DNA of 64,000 nt from Pseudovibrio brasiliensis (GCF_018282095.1 NZ_CP074126.1:2118501-2182500), one strand, 5' to 3'. Positions 53,617 to 62,857 are shown, counted from the stretch's first letter. Numbers and translations: made by a program. Notes: generated from the letters alone by a model not told the origin.

Positions 53617-53969
53617 GGTCGGTATTCCGCCCACGTTTTTGGAGTTTCACTCACACGTACTGCGCAAGTCTCCGTCCAGTGGCCTTTACAGAACTCATAA
53701 ATGGCCTTAGCCAGAAACTCTGAAGTGACCTGATCATGCCCGAACACTTCATTCAGGTGCCGGTGATCCAGCTCATCATCAATGAAACGCTTGAGCGGTT
53801 TCAGCTCGGTGAAGTCCACCACGAAGCCGTATTCATTGAGAAACTCGCTGGCAAGCTCAACCACCACAATGTAGTTGTGCCCATGCAGACGCGCGCAAGG
53901 ATGTCCCTCCGGCATTTCGCAGAGTTGGTGCGAAGCCGAGAAGTGAAATTCCTTTGTGATTTTGTACAT
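53613..53969 (-). CDS. queD: 6-carboxytetrahydropterin synthase QueD
   Basis: A 118-residue protein of the PTPS fold. Zinc ligands are His14, His29 and His31 (SASHQL and LHGHNY), and the catalytic Cys25 is in [10 protein letters not shown]. The downstream DHRHLNEVF segment holds the second catalytic His. It makes 6-carboxy-tetrahydropterin from dihydroneopterin triphosphate. The gene overlaps queC by one base (TAATG) and queE by 4 bases. Confidence 0.96.
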   Translation of the reverse strand: MYKITKEFHFSASHQLCEMPEGHPCARLHGHNYIVVVELASEFLNEYGFVVDFTELKPLKRFIDDELDHRHLNEVFGHDQVTSEFLAKAIYEFCKGHWTETCAVRVSETPKTWAEYRP

Positions 53970-54667
53970 TATGGTTCCGCTCGTTCCACCGCGGATTTCC
54001 AGTAGTCCGGATCCGCGTATTCCGTTGGGTCCTCAACCCCCGCAATGTCAAAGGCTTCGCGCCGTTCAACACAGGTGCCGCACCGCCCGCAGTGTTTCTC
54101 TCCGCCTTTGTAGCAGGACCACGTGTCCTCAAACGGCACGTTGATCCGGGCACCTTCTGCAACGATGGCACCTTTGGAGATTTCTACAAATGGCGTGTAA
54201 AGGCTCACATTGGCATAGCCGTCCAAAGCCAGCTTCTGCATGGCTTCAAAGCTCTTGATAAAGCCAGGGCGACAGTCCGGGTAGATGAAGTGATCACCCC
54301 CGTGCACCGCCGCAGCAACAGCATCGGCCTGCTGTGCAGCCGCAATGCCAAAGCCGATGGACAGCATGATTGCGTTTCGGTTGGGAACCACAGTGACCTT
54401 CATGTTCTCTTCGGCATAGTGCCCATCAGGAACATCAACATCATCTGTAAGAGCGGAGCCGCTCAAATGCGCTCCAATCTGGCTCATGTCCAGAATATGA
54501 TGCGGCACGCCCAGCTGTTTTGCAGCATGCGCCGCATAATCCAGCTCTTTCTTGTGCCGCTGACCATAGTCAAAAGAGACGAGGCCGAGCAATTCGTGTT
54601 CACGCGCAACCTTGTAGGCAAGCGTGACCGAATCCAATCCGCCGGAGCAGATTACGATAGTCTTCAT
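53969..54667 (-). CDS. queC: 7-cyano-7-deazaguanine synthase QueC
   Basis: A 232-residue enzyme with the PP-loop SGGLDS at 8-13 and a C-terminal zinc site of four Cys (CYKGGEKHCGRCGTC). It makes preQ0 from 7-carboxy-7-deazaguanine, ATP and ammonia. ATG at 54667 is chosen because AAGGA lies 9 bases upstream, inside the riboswitch. A longer open frame reaches into the leader but has no support. It is first in the que operon. Confidence 0.96.
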   Translation of the reverse strand: MKTIVICSGGLDSVTLAYKVAREHELLGLVSFDYGQRHKKELDYAAHAAKQLGVPHHILDMSQIGAHLSGSALTDDVDVPDGHYAEENMKVTVVPNRNAIMLSIGFGIAAAQQADAVAAAVHGGDHFIYPDCRPGFIKSFEAMQKLALDGYANVSLYTPFVEISKGAIVAEGARINVPFEDTWSCYKGGEKHCGRCGTCVERREAFDIAGVEDPTEYADPDYWKSAVERAEP

Positions 54668-54676
54668 AAGGTTTAG

Positions 54677-54714
54677 TCCTTGTTTTCGCTGTTGCCGGGT
54701 AGGCTGCGACCGGC
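54677..54714 (-). promoter_or_regulatory. preQ1-I riboswitch in the queC leader
   Basis: Read on the minus strand, GCCGG, TCGCAGCCTAC and CCGGC form a 5-base-pair stem with an 11-base loop. An A-rich tail, AACAGCGAAAACAAGGA, follows. The GGTCGCAG start and the AACA...AAAACAAGG tail match the well-studied Thermoanaerobacter tengcongensis preQ1 class I aptamer nearly base for base (from memory). The tail contains the queC ribosome site, so ligand binding should hide it and shut off translation. Confidence 0.85.
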
Positions 54715-54846
54715 ACTCATTGCTGAGCAAGCCGGTACCTATCAGACTAAATGGGCAAGGAAAAGGACTATTTCGCACTCTGCATATATCTCATGGATAA
54801 CCTGCTGAGTATAAATGCAAATAGCACCTCAGAGATGTGACTGCTT

Positions 54847-54879
54847 GCTTCTGCGACCTCTTCAAAAGACCGCAAAAGC
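54847..54879. other. Imperfect hairpin between the coiled-coil protein gene and queC
   Basis: A 14-base-pair stem including several G-T pairs (outer arms GCTTCTGCG and CGCAAAAGC on the plus strand), about 10 bases past the stop of the gene at 54889-57648. No T run follows, so termination is uncertain. The remaining bases up to the riboswitch should hold the que promoter. Confidence 0.4.
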
Positions 54880-54888
54880 AGTTCGCCT

Positions 54889-57648
54889 CTATGAGGCCAG
54901 CGTTAGCAGCTTAACTTCCAGCTGCACCAGAACGGATCTCAGGACATTGACATCATTATCAAAACCGAATGGATGGCGGCGGTAGAGCTTGATCGCTTTG
55001 TCCCCATCCAAACGCGCCATTAAGGGTCTGACAATGCGCAAAGCTTCTTCGCGGGCCTTCTTGCGTTCCTCAAGTGATTTCTTCTTGTCCCCGATGATCT
55101 GCGAATAAGTCCGCAGTTCTCCCGGTATGATCGGTTTGGTGACGCAAGTGGTGAATCGTTTCAAAGTGCTGGTGTCCACGAAGTCTTCGCCAGCTTCCTG
55201 TTTGCCAGCCACACCGCTCACAAACTCGCCTTCAGCAAAGGTCTTTGCGGTCTCCATGCGGGCAATAGCTTTCTCGGTGGCCTTAACGATGTCCTTGGCG
55301 ATGTCTTCCCTAAAGCCCGTCAGCTCACCGCGCATCGCATCATACATGCCTTTCAGTTCTGTCAACCGGTCCATGTTCTCTTCATAGGAAGAGTTCACCG
55401 CACATTCCTGTTCCAGCAACTTCACCTCTGCCAGCAGATCCTTGAAACGGGTTGGGTCATAGTTAGCTGTATCAATGCGTGGGAAGCCTTTTAAAGCTGC
55501 TTTAGCACCTTTCCAGCTCTTGGCCTTCGCCGTGAGCATTTCCAACTCATCCATCATCGGACCAGCTGTTTCATTGAATTTGCCTTTGGCGACCTTCCTG
55601 TCAATCTCCAGCTGAACACCCTCTTTGTAATCCGCCTCGATTTTACTGAAGAACTCATCCCGCTCAGGTGTGGTGTGAGGTCCATCTGTTTCTTCTGCAA
55701 AAATCACGACCCGAGCTTTAAGCTCCGCCAGATATTTATCGGCTTTAACTCTGACTGCGTTTACCTGCGAAATAGCGTCTTTCAGGTCGTCAATGGTAGC
55801 AGCGTTATGGGCAACAACTTTGGCTTGCTTCAGCTCCATTTCCAGCTGACCGTGATAGACCTTTTCCTGCTTGGGCTGCAAAAGACGCTTGAACTTTTTG
55901 GCAAGCTCGGGACGGGCTGCACCCAGCTTGGCGAGCAATGGCGGAATCTGCTTGAAAATCTTTTCGATCGGATCAAGTTTCTCGTCAAAGACTGCTCTAA
56001 AACCGACTGCCTGATCAAGCTGACTCAAGAGAGGCTGCAGGCGCGTACCGTCTAGCTTGCTGCATCGACCCAAAGCCTTGTTGATGTTCATATCAGGTGC
56101 TTGTTCGCGTAAAAGACGAACATCTTCTTCAAGGTTCATCTTGGCTTCAATGTAATAGATCGCTTTCTTGCCTGTCTTGGTTTCAGCGATCTTATCGAGG
56201 ATCTTTTGGGTCCGTGTCTGAAGATCATCGTATCCCGTTGGATTGGTGTTGATACCTTCCAGAATGTCTTCTGTCCTGATAAACTCCTCAAGAGCAATGG
56301 ACTCCATGCCGGTGACACCGGAGGAGCGCAGTTCATCTAAAAATTCTAAGGATTCTACGAGCTTGTTGATCGTTGCACGAGGGACAGCTTTCACATCCTT
56401 GCCACCAGGGCGCTTCGGAACTCGTGCCATCACATCTTTTTCCAGCCCTTCAGTGTTAACGGCACGGGCACGTGCTTCCGATTTACTTTCTTTGGTCACC
56501 ACCTGATGATCCGCATCGAACACAACAAACTTCTCAAGTTGCTTTCGATAGTCTTGAGTACGTGAATCCAGATTTTGGCTGGCCCATTCGCTTTGTTTGA
56601 TCCACCGTTCCCGGCGTTCAGCCTTCGCTTTCAAACCGGCAACGGCGCGCTTGGTAGCAGTAAGATCGCGTGAGCTGTCACTTTGGTAATCGCGAAGTTC
56701 GTCAAGTGTGTCCGAAGCAGCAGTCGTTGGCCCTGCCGTAGACATACTCTCGCACAGTGTTTCGATATATTTGGCTGACTTGCTCAGTTCAGGAATGGCT
56801 TTTTTGCAGGCTTCCACATCGGAAACGACTGAGGTCCAGCGTGGATCATCTGCTCGTGAGATAACATCCTGATACTGGTTCATTTCAAAAAGCAAACCAG
56901 CACCCAAACCGGAATAGCCGACATCCTGCAGGTCTAAAATGGTATCCTTGATCCTCTTGATGTCCCGGCCGATCAGAACCTGTTCTTCGCCAATGACATA
57001 AGTTGCAGGATGTATCTGCGCATCCATCAGCAGTTTTTTCATGTCTTTGAGCTTGTTGTCCACTTCATCCAGTGTCACCTGGCAAGCTGCAAAGTTGTAA
57101 ACACTGCTTTGAATATGCGCTTTGTCCAACAGCAGCCCCACCAACTGATTGGCATTTGTGAAAGCCTGTTTTTCATCTTCCAGTCCAGTAAAGAGGCGGA
57201 CTTCCAGGAAAAGTTCTTCTTTTCTCAACTTTAAAGCGGCGATTTGCTCTGTGATCACCTGACTAAAGCTCGTGTCAGGCGCATCAGGCATATCAATCCC
57301 ATCAGATGGATTGTCTTCGAGCTGCTTCAGTTCATCTTTGAGCTCAAACAACCGTTCGCTGTCGTATAAAAACATCGTCCCGGCGGCAGCGCGGCGGGCA
57401 TCTTTTTCTGCCAGAACGCGGTCATGTTCACTCATCCGTGCGGTGGCTTCCGCGAGTTCGGCCCGTTCCCGTTCCCGTTCCGCCTCATAAAGATCGGAGA
57501 AAGCTTGTGACATACTGGGGAATTGCTCGCCGAGCAGTTTGTACATCTGCTGAGCCCAGGATTCCTCAGATTCACTCATTTGGGATTGAGGTGGTGTTGT
57601 GCTTGTTCTGGTTTCAGTCGGTGTACTGGTGGTTTCTGGTTCAGGCAT
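54889..57648 (-). CDS. Large unrecognised coiled-coil protein (919 aa)
   Basis: A long, highly charged, largely helical protein without signal peptide or membrane segment. After a Thr/Pro-rich start it has S-W-A-Q-Q-M-Y-K-L-L-G (about 31-41) and then an E/R/A-rich helix. The same W-x-Q-x-x-Y-K-x-L-G pattern opens the truncated gene at the left edge. Long Glu/Lys/Leu stretches with heptad character recur (for example KDELKQLEDN, KDMKKLLMDAQ). ATG at 57648 is used; GTG four codons earlier and ATG at 57579 are alternatives, none with a strong ribosome site. The relation to a type VI operon gene suggests a cargo or cell-interaction role; function unknown. Confidence 0.8.
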   Translation of the reverse strand: MPEPETTSTPTETRTSTTPPQSQMSESEESWAQQMYKLLGEQFPSMSQAFSDLYEAERERERAELAEATARMSEHDRVLAEKDARRAAAGTMFLYDSERLFELKDELKQLEDNPSDGIDMPDAPDTSFSQVITEQIAALKLRKEELFLEVRLFTGLEDEKQAFTNANQLVGLLLDKAHIQSSVYNFAACQVTLDEVDNKLKDMKKLLMDAQIHPATYVIGEEQVLIGRDIKRIKDTILDLQDVGYSGLGAGLLFEMNQYQDVISRADDPRWTSVVSDVEACKKAIPELSKSAKYIETLCESMSTAGPTTAASDTLDELRDYQSDSSRDLTATKRAVAGLKAKAERRERWIKQSEWASQNLDSRTQDYRKQLEKFVVFDADHQVVTKESKSEARARAVNTEGLEKDVMARVPKRPGGKDVKAVPRATINKLVESLEFLDELRSSGVTGMESIALEEFIRTEDILEGINTNPTGYDDLQTRTQKILDKIAETKTGKKAIYYIEAKMNLEEDVRLLREQAPDMNINKALGRCSKLDGTRLQPLLSQLDQAVGFRAVFDEKLDPIEKIFKQIPPLLAKLGAARPELAKKFKRLLQPKQEKVYHGQLEMELKQAKVVAHNAATIDDLKDAISQVNAVRVKADKYLAELKARVVIFAEETDGPHTTPERDEFFSKIEADYKEGVQLEIDRKVAKGKFNETAGPMMDELEMLTAKAKSWKGAKAALKGFPRIDTANYDPTRFKDLLAEVKLLEQECAVNSSYEENMDRLTELKGMYDAMRGELTGFREDIAKDIVKATEKAIARMETAKTFAEGEFVSGVAGKQEAGEDFVDTSTLKRFTTCVTKPIIPGELRTYSQIIGDKKKSLEERKKAREEALRIVRPLMARLDGDKAIKLYRRHPFGFDNDVNVLRSVLVQLEVKLLTLAS

Positions 57649-57949
57649 CGGAGGTTTCACTCAGCTATCATATGAGAGACATCAAACAGGAAAACCCACG
57701 TTCAGATGCATCTGGCATCTCCGTGGGGCTCCACTCCAACAAACATCGCGCACACGCGCACCAAACCGTTATGACGGACCTTCATGAAATATGCGTTGTG
57801 ATAAATGGTTCGGTTTTCTCTTATTATTGATCTATTTTCAGCCGCCTCGGCACGCCAAAAGTAACCCCACTCAGATCGCAGGATTTTCATGAGCCAAGAC
57901 CGTGTAATCTGGTCTCAATCATCGCCATGAGCGAAAAGGAGATTGCCGC
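57649..57949. promoter_or_regulatory. Divergent intergenic region with hairpin 57695-57727
   Basis: This 301-base gap separates the coiled-coil protein gene (leftward) from the alcohol dehydrogenase gene (rightward). It contains a two-part stem: CCCACG (57695-57700) with CGTGGG (57722-57727), and inside it AGATGC (57704-57709) with GCATCT (57715-57720). It may be an operator or leader structure. No gene is supported. Confidence 0.4.
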
Positions 57950-58936
57950 GTGAAAGCCATGGTCCTGACCGAGATCGGAAAACCGCTCACCCTGCAGCAG
58001 CGCGATGCTCCACCCACACCTCAAGCTGGTGAAATCCTCGTTGAGATAGAGGCTTGTGCCGTATGCCGGACGGACTTGCATGTGGTTGATGGAGACCTCA
58101 AACACCCCAAACTCCCACTGATCCCCGGCCACGAAATCGTTGGCAGAGTGCGGGCCTGTGGGGCAGGTGTCAGTGATCTGAAACCGGGGGTGAGAGTAGG
58201 GATACCGTGGCTTGGACACACCTGCGGCTGTTGCTCGTTCTGCCAGAACCATCAGGAGAACCTTTGCGATCATCCCATCTTCACAGGTTACACTCGGGAC
58301 GGAGGTTTTGCCACGCACACCATCGCTGATCGTCACTATGCATTTGAGCTGGACGAAGACGCCGATCCGGTTGCGCTCGCACCTTTGCTATGCGCCGGAT
58401 TGATCGGCTGGAGGTCGCTGAAGAAAGCAGGCGAGGGCAGGAAAATCGGCGTCTACGGCTTTGGTGCCGCCGCCCACATCATCGCGCAAATCTGCATCTG
58501 GCAGGGTCGCGACGTCTACGCCTTCACCAGAAGCGGTGACACACAAGCACAAGATTTCGCCCGGGAACTGGGCGCCACATGGGCTGGAAGCTCTGAAGAA
58601 GACCCACCCACAAAGCTGGATGCTGCGATCATCTTCGCCCCAGTCGGAGCGCTCGTTCCAGCAGCGCTCAAAGCCCTACGTAAAGGTGGACGCATCGTCT
58701 GTGGCGGCATCCACATGAGCGACATTCCGCAAATGCCATATTCGCTTTTATGGGAAGAGCGCGAAGTTGTCTCCGTTGCCAACCTCACCAGAGAGGATGC
58801 ACTGGAGTTCTTCCCCATCGCCAAACAAGCAGGCGTAAAAACCCACTGCATTCCTTATAGGTTGGAGGAGGCCAACACCGCTCTGGAAGATCTGCGCCAC
58901 GGCAGACTATCCGGTGCAGCCGTGCTCATACCATGA
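57950..58936 (+). CDS. Zinc-dependent alcohol dehydrogenase (AdhP-like)
   Basis: A 328-residue medium-chain dehydrogenase. Catalytic zinc ligands are Cys39, His61 in GHEIVG and Cys148. The structural zinc is held by Cys92, Cys95, Cys98 and Cys106. The nucleotide fold has GVYGFGAAAH around 167-176. GTG at 57950 follows AAAAGGAGA. It resembles zinc alcohol dehydrogenases with a short cofactor domain and probably uses NAD(P) on primary alcohols or aldehydes. It stands alone, convergent with the DUF1989 gene 32 bases away. Confidence 0.93.
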   Translation: MKAMVLTEIGKPLTLQQRDAPPTPQAGEILVEIEACAVCRTDLHVVDGDLKHPKLPLIPGHEIVGRVRACGAGVSDLKPGVRVGIPWLGHTCGCCSFCQNHQENLCDHPIFTGYTRDGGFATHTIADRHYAFELDEDADPVALAPLLCAGLIGWRSLKKAGEGRKIGVYGFGAAAHIIAQICIWQGRDVYAFTRSGDTQAQDFARELGATWAGSSEEDPPTKLDAAIIFAPVGALVPAALKALRKGGRIVCGGIHMSDIPQMPYSLLWEEREVVSVANLTREDALEFFPIAKQAGVKTHCIPYRLEEANTALEDLRHGRLSGAAVLIP

Positions 58937-58968
58937 GCACCGAACTGCACCAGTCTCGCCAGGTTCGC

Positions 58969-59841
58969 TTAGGCTTTGTGCCCACCCGCATATCCGCTGC
59001 GCTTAGTGGATGACCAACCTTTCAATGAGCCCTCTGCTGGTTTGAAAATCTCCACCAGAAGCGGGTAGCACGGTGTCTTGTCATCGGAATGGCTGCTGCC
59101 ACAGTCTCCGCCCGGGCAGGCAGAAAGCGCACCCAACAGATCGATCTCGGCAAAGAACTCGATGAAGTCTCCCGGACGTACTGGACTCGCCTTCATGAAA
59201 TACTGGTGCGTGTCGCGCGTGAACCCGGTGCACATGAACACATTCATCACGTCATGCACATGTGGCTCAGCCCCATCCGGAGACAGCCCGCGGGCATCGG
59301 CCAGAGCCCGGGTCAGATTGGAATGGCAGCAGTGGTTGTAATCCACGTTCTTGAGCATGTGGTTGGTATAAGGATCACAGCGCGTGCCAATCACATCATG
59401 GACGCCAGCGCCATCCTCATCCCAACCATACCAGTCCAGAGTATCCTGTGTGATTGTCGCCATCGGGCGCAGATAAGGCATATTGCTCCACAGCCGGTCA
59501 CCGGTGGAAAGGTGAGAAGCATGCAGCTGACGTGTTTTGCCGCTGAAGAAGCGCTCATTCAGATCATTGGCATTCCAGAGGTTCAGATCACCCACCTGTG
59601 GGCCTTCAACACTCACAATGCGGAAAAAATGCCCGGCTGGTACATGGAAATGGCCCCCATCACGCGGTGGCACAACAACCTCATCCACCTTTTCTAGGCT
59701 CTCCTTGGCCTGCTGATAAAGCTCGGCATCAAAAGCAGGCAAGTGGTCCACTTCGTAACAGACAATCGGATTTTTTGACCGGCGGTCATCAGAAGGAGCG
59801 GGAATATCTGTTGTGATCGAGCGAGAGGCAAGTTTTGTCAT
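58969..59841 (-). CDS. DUF1989 family protein (urea carboxylase-associated type)
   Basis: A 290-residue protein with the DUF1989 look: FFRIVSVEGPQVGDLNLWNANDLNERFF (about 72-99), TRCDPYTNHML and NVFMCTGFTRDTHQYFMKASP, rich in conserved Cys and His that could bind metal. Members accompany urea carboxylase/allophanate hydrolase and carbamate-releasing pathways, and some act as carboxyguanidine deiminase subunits. No urea amidolyase gene is nearby, so its role here is open. ATG at 59841 is chosen over an upstream frame opening because the conserved part starts soon after. Confidence 0.85.
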   Translation of the reverse strand: MTKLASRSITTDIPAPSDDRRSKNPIVCYEVDHLPAFDAELYQQAKESLEKVDEVVVPPRDGGHFHVPAGHFFRIVSVEGPQVGDLNLWNANDLNERFFSGKTRQLHASHLSTGDRLWSNMPYLRPMATITQDTLDWYGWDEDGAGVHDVIGTRCDPYTNHMLKNVDYNHCCHSNLTRALADARGLSPDGAEPHVHDVMNVFMCTGFTRDTHQYFMKASPVRPGDFIEFFAEIDLLGALSACPGGDCGSSHSDDKTPCYPLLVEIFKPAEGSLKGWSSTKRSGYAGGHKA

Positions 59842-59967
59842 AAGCCAATGTCCTAAAAACGAGTAGGAATTATTGGTCTGATTGAACCCTCCGGAGCTCA
59901 ATTAATATATTGATTTAATTTCATTGATCCCTTCAGTCCTAAACCTTTCGAAGGGGGCAGGTGCCAC

Positions 59968-60005
59968 AAAAAAAGATAGCTGCACCGGCAGACAGTGCAG
60001 CTATC
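59968..60005 (-). terminator. Intrinsic terminator of the ferric-reductase-like gene
   Basis: On the minus strand GATAGCTGCAC and GTGCAGCTATC form a perfect 11-base-pair stem with a 9-base loop, followed by TTTTTTT. It lies just past the stop at 60023. The 126 bases from here to the DUF1989 start are AT-rich and should hold that gene's promoter. Confidence 0.93.
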
Positions 60006-60022
60006 CTCTAGGATGGCCAAGG

Positions 60023-61342
60023 TTACTTGGCCGGGGCGAACTTTCCAGAGTGCCGGGTGAGGCGCTCAACCAGAAATCTGAAAAGTTTTCGAAAACCAAG
60101 GCCGGAGCGCATCTGAAACTCCTCATAATGGAACTGGCGTAATGGGTAGTTCAGCGCTTTCAGATCGCGCATCAGGGTCTTGCGCATCACTTCCGGTCCA
60201 CAGAATGCAATCGGCATCACATCGAAATAGCTACCCTGCAGAATTTTCAGCAACCGCCCGTCGATGTACTCACCCATGTCCGACTCAAACCACTGGATGT
60301 GCAGGTTTGGCAGACGGTTTTGCAGCTCTTCCAGTTCTTCCTCAAACGGGCTCTCAAGCCGGTTACGCACACCGTAGTAAAGGTAGATCTGGCCGGTTTC
60401 TTCACCAGTCAGCGTTTGCGCCCAGGCAAGGAATGGGGTGATACCTACACCACCAGCAATCCAGATCTGATCCCGGTTTGATGCCATCCGGTGGAACCCT
60501 CCATACCCTTTGCTGAGCTGTGCTTTGGTACCAACCTGAAGCTGGTGAACACGGGAGGTGTAATCGCCCAGCGCAGAGATGCAGAAGCGGATCTTGCCAT
60601 CTTCACGCGGTGCTGAGGCAATCGTGTAAGGGTGCACTTCGCCCATGCCAGGTTGATCAAAGGAAACGTAGGCAAACTGTCCCGCATCGTGAGAAATCGG
60701 CTTGCCTTCCGGCTTCAGGGTCACACTGGTGATGCGCCCATATATCTGAACATCTTCCACCTCATAGGCCTTGGTGCGACCGACCATGCCTTTGTAGGTC
60801 AGGTAAGCGAAGGACGCGACACCGGCAAAACAGAAGCCAGCCACATAAAGCCCAACTGGATCACTCCACGAAAACACATTCGGGATCATAAGAAAGTGTG
60901 CAGCGGCAAGGGCAAAGAAGATGCCGATCAAACGGTGGGTCCAGCGCCAGATATTATAGGGAATAAACGTCGCCAGGGACCCGAGGCCTAAGATCAAAAT
61001 GCCGTTGTAGCCAATCTCGCCCAGCTCTTTAGCTAATCCATCCGTTTCACCACCCTTAGAAATCGCATCCGCATCAATGCTTTCATGAAGAAAAGCGGCT
61101 GCAATTGCTAAAATAGCCAACCATTTATGCAGCACATAAACCCGGTCGAGCGGCCCAAACACAGCCTCAACACCTTTCATGCGTGTGGCCATCACCTGCA
61201 CAAGTCCCATGAAGATTAGGGAGACCATGCCAAGATACTGGCTCAGCAAAACACCATACTCAGCCTGTCCGCCAAACTGAGAGAAGATCAGCAGGGGTGG
61301 AAGGATACTGGCAAAGATGAAGAAGAGGCCAAAGGGTTTCAT
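60023..61342 (-). CDS. Membrane flavocytochrome, ferric reductase/NADPH-oxidase-like
   Basis: A 439-residue protein with about six membrane helices and a C-terminal FAD/NAD(P) reductase part. Paired helices carry His72 and His86, and His136 and His149, placed to hold two b hemes across the membrane as in ferric reductase/NOX proteins. The reductase part has the FAD motif HPYTIASAP (about 238-246) and the nucleotide motif IAGGVGITPF (about 293-302). It moves electrons from NAD(P)H through FAD and heme across the membrane; the acceptor (ferric iron, oxygen or other) cannot be told. Its leader contains a large inverted-repeat element. Confidence 0.9.
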   Translation of the reverse strand: MKPFGLFFIFASILPPLLIFSQFGGQAEYGVLLSQYLGMVSLIFMGLVQVMATRMKGVEAVFGPLDRVYVLHKWLAILAIAAAFLHESIDADAISKGGETDGLAKELGEIGYNGILILGLGSLATFIPYNIWRWTHRLIGIFFALAAAHFLMIPNVFSWSDPVGLYVAGFCFAGVASFAYLTYKGMVGRTKAYEVEDVQIYGRITSVTLKPEGKPISHDAGQFAYVSFDQPGMGEVHPYTIASAPREDGKIRFCISALGDYTSRVHQLQVGTKAQLSKGYGGFHRMASNRDQIWIAGGVGITPFLAWAQTLTGEETGQIYLYYGVRNRLESPFEEELEELQNRLPNLHIQWFESDMGEYIDGRLLKILQGSYFDVMPIAFCGPEVMRKTLMRDLKALNYPLRQFHYEEFQMRSGLGFRKLFRFLVERLTRHSGKFAPAK

Positions 61343-61372
61343 TCCGGTACGCTCAATCTGTGTTGACGATGC

Positions 61373-61498
61373 GCACTCAGAAGAAACAAGCTATGAAAGA
61401 TGACTGATATCGTTGGGGGACATCACGCACCTTTCATAGCCCAAAAACTCCGCCGTCTTTCGTAAACGCAGCCTCGGAGTAGGTTTCTTTCTGAGTGC
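61373..61498. other. Multi-armed inverted-repeat element in the leader of the flavocytochrome gene
   Basis: Outer arms GCACTCAGAAGAAAC (61373-61387) and GTTTCTTTCTGAGTGC (61483-61498) pair with a single extra base. Inside lie two more dyads: GCTATGAAAG (61390-61399) with CTTTCATAGC (61431-61440), and ACTCCG (61447-61452) with CGGAGT (61475-61480). Together they could fold as a three-way junction. It could be a structured RNA leader or a miniature mobile/repeat element. Confidence 0.7.
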
Positions 61499-61546
61499 AC
61501 CCCCTAAAATCACTAGGAAGCTGAAACCTACCTGAAGTTTGCGACA

Positions 61547-62857
61547 CTACTTTTTCAGCTTAAGCATAAAACTTGCCCCGCCAAGGCGTTCACTCTTGCC
61601 AAGGGAAATCTCGATCCCGTTGCGACGACACAGAGTTTGCGTAATAGAAAGGCCAAGACCAGCCCCGGAGCTGGACTGCCCCGGCATGCGAAAGAACCGC
61701 TCAAACACCTTCTCACGGTACTCTTCAGGCACCCCCGGCCCACTGTCTTCCACACTCAGCTGAATATGGTCTTCAGTGCGGTCCAGCACCACAATCACTT
61801 GCCCGTCACTTGGTGTATGGCGGATTGCATTGCCGATCAGGTTGTTAAGCACAGCTGCCAGATCTTCAGGATCAACCACAGCCTCCACATGTTCAGACTG
61901 AAGCAGCTGAAGCTCCACGTTCTTGTCATGGGCAGCATGAGCCTGCTGCGCCAGGCTTTCCTGAAGCACCGGCAGCAGATCCTGTTCTTTCAGCTCTCTC
62001 GCATCCTGTCCTGCGCGAGCATGCTCCAGCAGCTTGGCGGCCAGATGGGTGGCGCGGTCAACACCCTCAATGATGTTGTCAAACCGCAGCTTGGTCGGAT
62101 CATCCAGCTTGTCCCGCTCAATCACCTGACACTGCGCTTTCACCACCGTCAGCGGCGTCCTGATCTCATGGGCCGCATCATCAATGAACCGCTGTTCACG
62201 GGCCAGATACTCTTCAATCCGGTCAAACAGCATGTTCAGAGAGTTCACAATCGGCACAAGTTCATCCGCCTGCTTAGAGGTTGTGACTTTGCCAAGGTTC
62301 TCCGGCTCACGCGTCTCCAGCGTCTCCGAAAGAGCGGTGAGAGGACGTAGCCCACGCTTCACGATGAAAACCGTTGCAATGATGGAAAACAACAGAACCA
62401 GCCCCAGTGGGATGGAAACCGTGGCAACAGTCTGGTCAGCGAGCTCAATGGCTTCATCAAACACAACACCGATGATGTACTGCCTGTCAGTCTTTTGTCC
62501 TGGAAAACTCCAGATCACCCAGTTGTCACCCTCATGCTCAATTTCCTGAGAACCCGGCCTCAGATACTTGGGCAGTTGTACCTGGTCGGATGACTTATAT
62601 AAATCGTTGCCGTCTCCATCGCGGATGACCACGAAGTAATCATTAAGTTCATGATGATCATCCAGAAGATTAGGAGAAATCGCGTCTCCCTCCAGCTGCG
62701 CAATCGCGCTGACAAGCCGAAAGGCCTGCGCATCATGGGTCTCGTAAAGCTCTTCCTCTGTCATGTTGTAGACAATTGCGGAAAACACGCCCCACACCAC
62801 AAACAGCAGTGGGATCAGGAATATGAGGATGCGGCTGCGGATGGAGGAAAGTTTCAT
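61547..62857 (-). CDS. Sensor histidine kinase (QseC/PmrB-like)
   Basis: A 436-residue membrane kinase with membrane helices at about 10-31 and 146-166, flanking a periplasmic sensor domain of about 115 residues. A HAMP-like linker follows, then the phosphoacceptor His230 in DDAAHEIRTPLTVVK and ATP-binding boxes LNNLIGNAIRHTPSDG (N), VEDSGPGVPEEYREKVFERFFR (G1/F) and GAGLGLSI (G2). The periplasmic domain's ligand is unknown. It overlaps the response regulator gene by 4 bases (ATGA), forming a pair. Confidence 0.95.
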   Translation of the reverse strand: MKLSSIRSRILIFLIPLLFVVWGVFSAIVYNMTEEELYETHDAQAFRLVSAIAQLEGDAISPNLLDDHHELNDYFVVIRDGDGNDLYKSSDQVQLPKYLRPGSQEIEHEGDNWVIWSFPGQKTDRQYIIGVVFDEAIELADQTVATVSIPLGLVLLFSIIATVFIVKRGLRPLTALSETLETREPENLGKVTTSKQADELVPIVNSLNMLFDRIEEYLAREQRFIDDAAHEIRTPLTVVKAQCQVIERDKLDDPTKLRFDNIIEGVDRATHLAAKLLEHARAGQDARELKEQDLLPVLQESLAQQAHAAHDKNVELQLLQSEHVEAVVDPEDLAAVLNNLIGNAIRHTPSDGQVIVVLDRTEDHIQLSVEDSGPGVPEEYREKVFERFFRMPGQSSSGAGLGLSITQTLCRRNGIEISLGKSERLGGASFMLKLKK

